From Melanopsichium pennsylvanicum (Eukaryota; Basidiomycota; Ustilaginomycetes; Ustilaginales): a stretch of DNA of 64,000 bases. The position numbers and the translations under genes are program-made. The DNA lies in NCBI GenBank assembly GCA_900208305.1, contig OAPG01000010.1:558001-622000 (forward strand). Direction: 5' to 3'. The first letter of the stretch is position 1; each line of letters opens with the position of its first letter. Shown here one piece after another: positions 34,058 to 43,900 of the stretch. The notes beneath the pieces are model-generated. The model was not told the origin of the DNA, ran no database searches, and saw only the letters and a program-made list of their open reading frames with translations.

Positions 34058-35390
34058 TTACGCACCAGCACCACCAATCTTGTCTTGACCCGGAACCTTA
34101 CCATCGAGCATACCTAACAAATCCAACACCGCCTGATCAAAATCAGACTGAGTCTGATCATCCTCAATCATATTACCAAACACCCTCAATGCTTGAATCT
34201 TGGAAACCATCTCCTTATTCCATGCCTGAGTGAAACTACCTTTACTACCCGGTTTGCGTCCCCTTGGATCTTTGGCAGGCACGGGAGCTTGACCTGCCGC
34301 CTGCAACGCTGCTTGTTGCGCAGCAGCTTCCGCCTCGGCTGCCCTCGCCGCTTGCATCTCGAGCTTTGTCCTCCTCTTGCGTTTCGCAGGCGGAGGATTC
34401 GTAGATGTATCCGGAGCAGCCACAGCGGCAGCAGCAGCTTCGGCTGCAAGTTCAGCTTTCGACTTGCGCCCACGCTTTCCTTTCGGTCGAGTCCCAGCGA
34501 CAACAGGTTCACCAGCAAGAGGGGGGAGAGGAGGCGCAGCTACAGCCGCGGCCTTCTTGCCTTTAACAGTGATGATGCCGTTTGCTTTGATCATTGTGGC
34601 TGAAGGATCAATGAATCCTGCCTGTTGTTGTTGGAAGTTGGCTCCTTTGGCATTGGCATTGGGAGTTGCGGGTGCTGCTGTTGTGTGCGTTGCCGTTGCT
34701 TGGGTTGCATTCTTGGGCTTTCGACCGCGCTTCTTGGGCCCGGTGAGGGCAGACGAACCTGCAGTAGCTGCGGGCGCGACGGATGGCGAAGCCGAGGGCG
34801 CGCCAGTGGCACCAGCGGTGGCCGACTGGGATCGGGAGGCAGCGCTGGAAGCTGTGGTACCATCGCGTTGTGGAGCAGCGACGGCGGAAGATTGCTGATA
34901 GTTGCTCCAATCCTGCTGGCCGCCTGCGGACGAGTAGCTATTGTCGAAACGCGATTCCCTTGCGGTGGCAGCAGTGCCGGCTGGGCTAGCAAAGCTGTCG
35001 TTGGCGGTCGGATAGAGGGATTGCGTTGAGCGGTCGCGATTGGCGCCATACGAATCGGACGGCTGGTAGTAGCTGTGCTCGCTCCTGTACGACGCATTGG
35101 GTGGTGGTTGCTGCTGCTGGGATGGTTGTTGTTGCTGCGCTTGCTGCTGCTGTTGGGGCAGCAGCTGGCTGCCATACTGACCGCCAGTGAATGCTTCAGA
35201 GAAGCTGGCAAACGTGTTGGGACGCGAGTTGGCCGAAGAGGAAGATGCGGCGTTGGCTGCTTGCTGAGAGGTATAGTTGGATGGGAAGTGGGAGCTGGAG
35301 CCTCCGGATGGATAGCCACTGTATCCACCAACGTCGTCTCTAGAGCCGGAGGATAGCATGTTGCCGCCAAAATAGCTTGTCTGCGGCTGT

Positions 35391-35429
<39 letters not shown>

Positions 35430-35518
35430 GAGGGGGACGACGCGTAACCCGACTGCGCTTGCATGTCCCATGACGAGAGACCGCCGCGATATTGCTGCTG
35501 TCCACCACGACCGTACAT
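34058..35518 (-). CDS. AT-hook DNA-binding protein, Gln-rich
   Basis: 486 aa. The N-terminal third is Ser/Tyr/Gln-rich with long CAG-type poly-Gln runs (about residues 32-45 and 119-140). Three AT-hook-like cores follow: KKRGRKPKN, GKRGRKSKA and DPRGRKPGSKG, separated by Ala-rich helices. The C-terminal about 65 residues (FTQAWNKEMVSKIQ onward) look folded and helical and may be the conserved part. AT-hooks bind the minor groove of AT-rich DNA, so a chromatin or transcription role is likely. No known fungal ortholog name is assigned. Divergent from mdj1. Confidence 0.75.
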
Positions 35519-36949
35519 GACTGGTATCAGTTGTTGTGGCAGATACGATGAGGATGCAGATCGAAAAGAGGAATTTATACGTTATAACGACGCGTCCAAG
35601 GTACGAGATGGTGGTTTTTTGGTCGACGCGATCGAGAAAAAAAAAACAAGTCGACGATGCAGACTTTTGAGTGAGAGAATGACGTGTCGAAATTATGTAG
35701 GAAAGCAAGATGGTCGCAAAAGGGGTTGCACGACAGGAAGCTCTCGAAGAAAGTCAAAAGGAGCGACGGCAAATGACGAAGAGTAGTGGTAGTGGATGGA
35801 AGATCGAAGGGAGGAGAATCTTTGATAGGGCGAAGTGCGATCGCGACTTGGTCGATGCGTCAACTGAATCGCTCAAGTCACCTGCGGCTGGTCGCGATTC
35901 GCTGCTTTAAGCTTTGTGCTTTGTGCTCTGTGCTCTGTGCTTGTTGGTGCAGAATTCGGGTGTATGTATGTGCTCCCCTCCTCTTTACGCCCTCGTCCCA
36001 GTTCTCTGCTCGCTTTCTCTCTTGCTCTGTCTCGCTGCCTTTTTCCCTAGCTGGACCCAAGTGCCAAATCCGACAGCCGCGTCTTTTTTTACCTTGGCTC
36101 ACAACTGCAAAATTTCGCTTCCTTTTTTTTCTACTTAAATTTTATCCCGTGCGCCATGGTGCTGCGAGCCCGGATCAGTCAGCTGTTCAACCCAGCGCAA
36201 ACGCGTCGAGCCGTGTGACGCAGGAGCACGAAATTCGATTTATTCCTTCCATGTGTGCTGTGTGTTAGCCAAGCTGGACGTGAAATTGGATCGGCTTGTT
36301 TGACCTTGCTCCATCACCGATTTTTATCTTTCACCAGATCCGACATTTGCCTTACAAATCCGAGAAGATCTGAGGTGGCTCAGCATCCAGACACGGAAAA
36401 ACAAAAAGGAAAAGAAAAAAAAAAATCTGGAATCTTCTCTGGGTGCTCCACGCCTAGTCCAAAGCGGGGGCCGTGCTCTCCCTCCTCCACTCCAGCTCTT
36501 TCCGATGCGTACAGATAGCCTTGCCAGCACTCCTTACCTAGGTATCTCATGTTGAGCATCAAGGTAGTATGCACCAACAGATTTGACGATATCAACATGC
36601 GACTGTGTATCTTTGACTCGTCCAAAATCGAGCAGATGGATGCGAGGTTGAGACCAGAGGCAAATGGGATCCAAAAAAAAAGGCACACACCGCAGAGGAA
36701 TCGATGGGTGCGCATAATTTTTTGTGAAAAAAGGAAGAGCTGATAGCCGAAGGTCATACCTTATGTCTTTCTTACGACGTGCGACATCTCACTTTTCCTC
36801 CTCCATCCATTGCGTACTGGAACCCCAGTGACCTTCAGTTGCTCCCATCCTTGCCAGCAGCCTTCCAACAACGATCGCCTCACACAGCCATCTACATTGG
36901 ATCCTTTTGGCCCCGGCGTTTCAGTTGCTGGTCTTCGTTGCTGCCAACC
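35519..36949. other. Divergent spacer AT-hook gene / mdj1
   Basis: About 1.4 kb holding both promoters and leaders, with pyrimidine-rich stretches near 36000-36130. Only short ORFs without protein character. Confidence 0.5.
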
Positions 36950-38788
36950 ATGCCCGCACCCGTAGCCCGTGGCGTTGTTGTTCGCCTCAACCCTCTCTAC
37001 GCATCATCCTCATCCGCCGCAAGTGCCACCGGTGCTGCCCCCCTTCGGTCCTTCGCCTCACGACCTGGCTTCTCTCTCGTACGTGCCGATGCTGCTTCAT
37101 CGAGCACTCCGTCGCTCCCAGGCTCCTCTCGATCCCTTGTCAGTCTTGCTCGACCACGTTCTTGCAGCTCTTGTGGCAACCAGCTTTCAAACCAACGCAC
37201 TTTCACGCGAACTTTCTCTTCTTCTGCAGCGAGGTTCGCCTCCACAAAAGACCCCTACTCTGTGCTCGGAGTCAAGAAGGACGCAGATGCCAAGGACATC
37301 AAGCGTGCCTACTATGGTCTCGCTAAAAAGTTCCACCCAGACACCAACAAGGAAAAGGGCTCCAAAGAGCGTTTCGTAGAGATTCAAAACGCCTACGACC
37401 TGCTCAGTGACGACAAGAAACGAGCTGCCTACGACCAATACGGCACTACAGATGGACAGCCAGGCTTTGATCCCTTCGGCGGAGGTGGCTCATCCCCCTT
37501 TGGTGCAGGCGGCTTCGGTGGATTCCAAGACTTTGGCGGATTTTCAAATGCAGGCAATGCGGGTTCCATCTTTGAGAGCCTATTTGGTGCGTTTGGTGGT
37601 GGAGGTAGGCCAGGTCAGCGTGGGCCCGGTTTTGGTGGTGCAGGGTTTGCAGGTGAAGCGCGAGGCGAAGATCTCGAAACCACCATCAATCTCAGTTTCG
37701 AAGAAGCATGCAAGGGCACCAAGCGCAAGGTGGTCATCAACCCCATTCAAACATGTGGCACCTGTACAGGATCAGGTCTCAAGCCTGGCGCCAAGAAGAG
37801 CACATGTGGCACCTGCAACGGCACAGGAACTCGCACCTTTGTTATCCAGAGTGGCTTCCAGATGGCCACCACGTGTCCCTCGTGTGGAGGTGCTGGATCC
37901 ACCGTGGCACCGGGAGACAATTGCAACACCTGCGACGGCATCGGCAGAGTACGCGGACGCAAGGAGGTGGAGATCGACCTTCCGGCCGGTGTCGATGACG
38001 GCTTCCGTATTCGTAAGGATGGGTTTGGTGACGTTCCACTCTCAGGTGCGGGTACGCCAGGCTCGCTCTATGTGCGCATCAATGTCGCACCAAGCCGTAC
38101 CTGGAGGCGTCAAGGCTCGACGCTCTTCTTCCCTGCCACCATTCCTTTCCACACTGCCATCTTAGGTGGCAAGGTGCGAGTGCCCACCCTCGATGGCCCT
38201 GTCGAGGTGCGTGTACCAGCAGGTACGCAGGTAGGCGAGGAGATGATCTTGCCCGGTCGTGGTGTGCCGTCGCCAACCCGTCGTGGACAGAAGGGTGACC
38301 TGATGGTGCAATTCGAGGTGAGCATGCCACGTTCGCTCACCAAACGACAGCGCGAGATCTTACAACAGTACGCTGATGAGATAGAGGGACGCTCTTCAGC
38401 ACCGGCCAGCGACAGCGACAAGGCTGGCAAAGCTGCGTCTGAACAAAAAGCCACACCCAAAACTGCACCGACCGGCTCATCCGCATCTGCTTCGTCAGCA
38501 AGCACAAAATCCTCTTCGTCGAAAGCTTCCGATGACAAGGCATCCCCCAAAAAGACAGGTAGGTTCTCGATTCACCCTTCGTCTCGCTCGGACGACACGA
38601 GCCACACCGCCCGATCGTCGTCAGCATCAGAAGCATCCTCGACGGGTTCAAGCGATCCGCACGAGTCGGCAGCAAACAGCGCTACCTCGGGCGTTAGCCA
38701 GCAGTCGTCCGATACCCAGTCCAGCACGAGCGAGCCGCACAAAGGATTCCTCGGTCGAACCTGGAACTGGATGACTGGCAAAAAGTAG
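36950..38788 (+). CDS. MDJ1: Mitochondrial type I DnaJ co-chaperone (Mdj1)
   Basis: 612 aa from the ATG at 36950. The first about 95 residues are rich in Arg, Ser and Ala without acids at the start, a matrix presequence. The J domain follows (about 100-165; HPD near 129), then a Gly/Phe-rich linker and four zinc-finger repeats CGTCTGSG, CGTCNGTG, CPSCGGAG and CNTCDGIG (about 269-330). The C-terminal substrate-binding domain ends near SLTKRQREIL. A Ser/Lys-rich tail ends GFLGRTWNWMTGKK. Mdj1 drives mitochondrial Hsp70 in folding and mtDNA maintenance. A GTAGGT donor at 38559 could splice to 38962 and give a different C-terminus (see findings). Confidence 0.93.
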   Translation: MPAPVARGVVVRLNPLYASSSSAASATGAAPLRSFASRPGFSLVRADAASSSTPSLPGSSRSLVSLARPRSCSSCGNQLSNQRTFTRTFSSSAARFASTKDPYSVLGVKKDADAKDIKRAYYGLAKKFHPDTNKEKGSKERFVEIQNAYDLLSDDKKRAAYDQYGTTDGQPGFDPFGGGGSSPFGAGGFGGFQDFGGFSNAGNAGSIFESLFGAFGGGGRPGQRGPGFGGAGFAGEARGEDLETTINLSFEEACKGTKRKVVINPIQTCGTCTGSGLKPGAKKSTCGTCNGTGTRTFVIQSGFQMATTCPSCGGAGSTVAPGDNCNTCDGIGRVRGRKEVEIDLPAGVDDGFRIRKDGFGDVPLSGAGTPGSLYVRINVAPSRTWRRQGSTLFFPATIPFHTAILGGKVRVPTLDGPVEVRVPAGTQVGEEMILPGRGVPSPTRRGQKGDLMVQFEVSMPRSLTKRQREILQQYADEIEGRSSAPASDSDKAGKAASEQKATPKTAPTGSSASASSASTKSSSSKASDDKASPKKTGRFSIHPSSRSDDTSHTARSSSASEASSTGSSDPHESAANSATSGVSQQSSDTQSSTSEPHKGFLGRTWNWMTGKK

Positions 38789-38961
38789 ACAAGTTAGCAG
38801 GCGCAATAGAGGAGCTAATCATCTCGCTTGGCGTAACCCACGCCGCGTGACTCGCGCGTTAACCCGTTCTCGTGTATTCTACATGTTCATCACGTGCTGA
38901 AATCTCACCACTTCTCCTCATTATCCTTCTTTTGTTATGTTGCGATTCCACCTTACAGCAG

Positions 38962-39068
38962 ACTTGGCAGCTGAACCAAAACAGGAAAAGAAGGCCGACA
39001 AGAAGCACGATAATACCAAAAAGGAAAATAGCAAGTCAAATGATGCCGACACCAAGTCTACAGTTTAG
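38962..39068 (+). CDS. Possible alternative last exon of mdj1
   Basis: If the donor at 38559 (exon end 38558, phase 1) joins the acceptor CAGCAG ending at 38961, the frame continues into a Lys/Glu-rich tail of 35 residues beginning DLAAEPKQEKK and stopping with TAG at 39066-39068. Using the first CAG instead (exon from 38959) adds one Ala and stays in frame, a NAGNAG pair. A pyrimidine-rich tract precedes the acceptor. Intron retention gives the 612-aa form. The spliced form would have 571 or 572 aa and lack the Trp-containing end. Confidence 0.45.
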
Positions 39069-40939
39069 TATCACTTGTGATGTACCACTTATGTCACCTA
39101 ATTATAGCAACAGATCATGCAAATTTCCTTCAATCTCTAAGCCTGTGGTTGGGTTCAGCAGTAAGACTGTGGTTTGAATGAGCACACAATTGCAAGAGGC
39201 TTCAGCGAACGTAGCTTCGGATGTGTCGCGGTGAGGCGGGGGGAGAGGTGATCGCTCTGCTAATGGGCAAGTTCGACAATCTAACACTTGGGCTGTTTTT
39301 TCGGATAGAAGAGTGTGATCATCGAAAGTTTTGTCGAGCCATTTGATGCAAATGCATTTTGCAGACGAGACTCGAGATGACGCTCAGTTCCGCCATGATC
39401 AGCAGAAGGGCAAAGTGAATTGACAGTTAAAGCGGCTCATCTCACATTTGTGGGCACAAATCTCGTCAAGGCACAGCATGTGGCAACAGCCGTTCAATCA
39501 ATAAGGATACGAGATTGAAGGCTTTCATGTCTCGGACCCGGAGTGTGCAGCAGCGCCAACAGACTATGTGCAGAGAAAGTGATGACCCACACGAGCCGCA
39601 AAGAGAAGAAATGTAGACCAAAGGCTTGTGAGCGCGACCTTTTTCTTTCTGCTCTCTGCTCACTGCCCTTCACTTACGGCACACGGACCCAAATTTGTAC
39701 TGCGCTGTGATGTTGCTGATTTCTGTGTCTCTGCCTCCCACTCTGTACCGTAGCGTAATTTAAATTTAACGTACCTCTCTTGAGCTTTTTTTTGAACTTT
39801 TGCACTTACACGTCGCGACGTGAAGACAAGAAGAAGACTTTTTTTTCTTCTTCTTTTTTTTTTTTTTTTTTTTCTTTTCTCGTCTTCGCCTTTGTGGTCG
39901 TTGGACGGGAAAAAAAATGAAAACAAAAAACAAAAAAACACAGAGCGCAGACGAGCTCGACTCAGCTTGAGCTCTGTGACGCGCGCTCTTTTGTACAATC
40001 TTTGCCCAAGCGTCAGAGCTTCTGTTGATTGATTGGCTGCTAAGAAGTGCCTTTTTCATTTCTTGTGCGGCGGTGAGAGAGAGAGACACACACACACACA
40101 CTTTCTTTAGCCAGCCAATCTGTAAGTTGTGGTTTGTTGATGCTCAGCAGCACCTACTTGCCACCATCTCACTCTTTGTTTTTTTAACTTCGCACCTTGT
40201 TTTGAACCTCTGCTCTGCCCATATTCTCTCCATTTCATCCTCTCCGTCTTCTTCTCGTCGGTCTCACAACCACTTGAAACAGCTTCGCAGCATCGTCAGA
40301 AACATTTGTTCGCTCCAAAAGTACAACACTCACCGCCCATCGATCTTTCAGCTCAACCAGGAAACGCAGCAGCTTCCTCGCACCCATTTAACTTTCCAAC
40401 TATAGCATCGCCCTTTCAGTCAACACAGCACAGCATAGCAAACATAGACAATCCTTGTCCTCATCCACCGCAAGCTCTCAAAGGATACAATCACACTCCT
40501 GCAGCTCTGATCTTGAAACCTCGAACTCACTGCACTGCTTGTTCGTATTCCGCTCTCTGCATTCATTCTAGCGCTAATTCCGTGACCAGACTCATCGACT
40601 TCCATCCGTTCCAGCCATCGACTTTTCCTCCGCATCGTTACGTGCTCAGGTATAACGCACGACTCAACACTTTCACAGCACATCAGCAGCTCAACAGCAC
40701 GCCAGCTTAATTCGCTCGTACTGTCGCCAGCACGTTTCGACGCAAGGCAAAATCTAAGCATCGGCCTTCCAGATCAATCATCCTAGCCCGCCATCCTCTC
40801 GCCCTACTTCCGATCACATTCTCACATCACAGCCCATCATAGCTCCTGAAATCCTATCAGTAGCTCAAGCACCCTCTGCATTTTCAAACAAGCTACACAA
40901 TCAAGCATCTCCTACCTCGACCACACAGCTTCACACAAA
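39069..40939. other. Long spacer and leader upstream of the GYF-domain gene
   Basis: About 1.9 kb with T-rich runs near 39840-39875 and CA/GA runs at about 40080-40100. From about 40190 to 40939 the sequence is pyrimidine- and CA-rich, like a long 5' UTR. ORFs in it lack protein character. Nothing else recognised. Confidence 0.5.
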
Positions 40940-43900
40940 ATGGCAACTTCCATGCAATTCGGTCCCGAGTGGATGCGTAAAGGACCTACCAGTAAGTCCG
41001 GCGGCAAAGAGTCTGCTTCCGCCCCACCTTCGGCGGCTATCAGCCCCGGCACTGGCCCCGTTTCAGGCACTGCCACTGCCCCCAGTGCAGGCAACGGTGC
41101 AGGCAAGCGCAACGGTGGACCCGGTGGGTTTGCGAATTTGTCTGGTCCCACACCTGTTGTCAGTCCGGCAGTGAGCAGTCCTGGCGCGTTCTCATTCGCA
41201 GCAGCTGCGGCTGCTTCCACGGCGCAAAATGCGGATCGGAATGGCACGCACAGCTCGAATCATGGCTTAGGTGTGGGCGACAGTGACGCCTCAGCAGCCT
41301 TGCTCAACGGCAACTCTGCAGCTCTCGCCAAGGATAAGATCTCCCGCGAGAAGCTGTTGAGTCTGTACAGCTCGGATCGTACCAGCAAGATTCCGAATGT
41401 AGAACCTTCTCCCATCGATGCAGCTCCGCCAGCTGGCAGTCTCGGTCCCGAGCGATCCACCAGCACCTCGCGCAGAAAAGGCGGATCCGATCGTCGTCCT
41501 TCCGCCTTTTCCGAGTCCGGTGCTGTGAGCGGAGGCCCCCTCTCGCCTGGCTTGACTGGCAATGAGCCTCGTGGACTCAACGCTCGGTCCACTTCAGGTA
41601 GCTCTGCGGGAGGTTTTGGATCAGCCGGCACCTCGAACTGGGACAAAGTGGAAAAGGAACGTCCCGGTCTCTTCCAGCGCGCTTCGAGCGGTGCATTGGC
41701 GGGTGTGAATATCACTTCTGGGTCACGTCCCCTCTCGCCGAGCGTTTCCCGTGACCGATTTAGTGGCATTCAAGGTGGTGTTCTATCCGGTGTTGCTCCA
41801 CCTGCTCGCAAGAGGATGGACAGCAGCGACGGTGGTGCAGGCTCTATCGAGCCATCTCGCACCGGTCGCTCCATCAAGGGCAGTCAGGACGAGAATGGCG
41901 CCTCGCAGACACCCAACGGCGCTGGTGGCATGGGATCTTGGGGTCGTTCGGTTCAGTCTGGTATCAGCCAATCTGGCTCCATCGGCGGTGCTGTTGGTGC
42001 ATTTTCGGATGCCTTCAGCTCCAACCGTGCTAGGGGCAGGACTGCATCGGCTGCTGCCGAAAACGTTACAAGCCCTCCAGTCGCTGTTGCAGCATCCGTC
42101 GCGGCTTCTGCGACCCAATCACACGAACCTTCAGCGCCTATCGTGCCAAGCGGCAATCCCGAAGGACTAAGCATTTCAGCCCGGTTCGCTCGTCACAAGG
42201 ATCGTTTGCCTGGTGAAGGTCCCATCGGTCCGCCTTCTGATGGCAGCATTGGCTTTGGCAAGTCTTCCGTATTCGATCGAAGGAGAGAACGTCAGATCAG
42301 TCAGGCCAAACCTCTTCAGTCTCTGGCCGCCCGAGGTGACGCAAGCACTGGCAGCGTTGGTACAGCCCTGAGCGAAGCAACCTCGACCGAGGTTGCAGCC
42401 ACTTCGACACAGGGCTCCCAACGTCAAAATGCAGTTGGGGGCGAGCATGGACCCTCCCCTGACGATCCGGACCTTGCTCAGCACGCTTCCGCCGTCTTTG
42501 GTTCCCTCAAGCTCGACGAGGACGACAGCCCTGGTCTTCCTTCTGCTTCTGCACTCGCTGTCGAAGAACATCCCACGGACCGCCCCGCCAACAACACGGA
42601 CGCTTTTCTTCGAGGCAGCGACTCTAGGCAAGATTTTGATCATCAACATCAGAATCACAACGCTCAGTCGCCCATGCAAGCAGCTCCGTGGTCCCCAGAG
42701 ACCTCCATGTGGCTCTACCGCGACATGGCTGGCAACGTGCAAGGTCCGTTCAGTAGTCTCATGATGCAAGACTGGTATTCACAGCAATACTTTGCCGACG
42801 ACCTTCTCGTCAAACGTCAGGAGGATGCCGACTTCAAGCCGCTCGCTCAAATTGTTGCTGTCATTGGTAACGCGATCCAGCCCTTTGTCATTCCTCCTTC
42901 CAACTGGCTCCACAGCCCAACACCTCCACGTTCTGCTTTCGACAGCAACTTGGGAGGCGAGCAGCAACCGCAGCAAAGCCGTTTCAGCGATGCCTTTGAC
43001 GCCAAGCGCTCTTGGTCTGGCCAGACTGGTAGGCAGCAAGGCTGGCCCACGCCTCTGGCCCTCGGTGGTGTTGGCAATGTTGGTCCTTCGCCGGCCTCGC
43101 CCTTTGGCCGGCCTGATCTCTTCTCGGCCGGCCAGGGCGGACTCCGCAACCAGGACGATCTCATGTCTATCATCCGCGAACGAGAGATCAAGGAACAGCG
43201 TCAGGCAGCGGCTGCCGCGGCCGCCTCGCGCGGTCCCGGTGGCATGAGCCTTGGACAGCTCGAAGGATTTGGTGGCGGTCTTGGACGATCAGGATGGGCC
43301 GCTGAGTCGGCCATGTCGCCTTCTCATTGGGGTGGCATCGGTCATGCAGCTCTTGGTCAATTTGGTGACGTAGGCCTTGGCGGGCATCAAAGCCCCCTCG
43401 TTGGTGACCGTCCTGGTTTTGATAATTTTGGCCAGCAGCAGCGCCAAGCTTTCGAGCAGAGCGGCAGCCCTTGGACCAACAAAGCCTCGCTTGCTAGTCG
43501 ATCGCAATTTGACGCCGTGCGACCCATGCAAGGGCAGTGGGGAGAGCAGCAGGCTCCTTGGAATTTTTCAGCTACCACTCCGGATTTGAACAACAGACAG
43601 ATGGATTTTAGCGAGGCCGTCCTGCGCAATGAAGCGATCAAAGTTGCCGACCCCATCGGCACCCCTCGACGAGCCCAATCTCCTGCTCCTCAGCATGATC
43701 TCGGCTCGGCCAAGCAGCAGGTGGCGGAGCAAAAGGATGAACAGCACAAGTCTTTTGAGCATGTTTTCCCCGCTCCTACTCGGAGAGAGGAGACCCACAA
43801 GTTCGTAGTGTCCTCCTCTTCAGCTCCTGATTCCGCTTCGGCATCGTTTGAGCAGGACAAGACTGCCAGCGAGCAGAAGGTCGAATCTGGTCCTGAAGCA

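Noticed and set aside
33548..34117. 189-codon plus-strand ORF in the homopolymer-rich spacer
   Set aside because: Encodes poly-Lys/Glu/Arg from A and GA runs; overlaps the AT-hook gene end.
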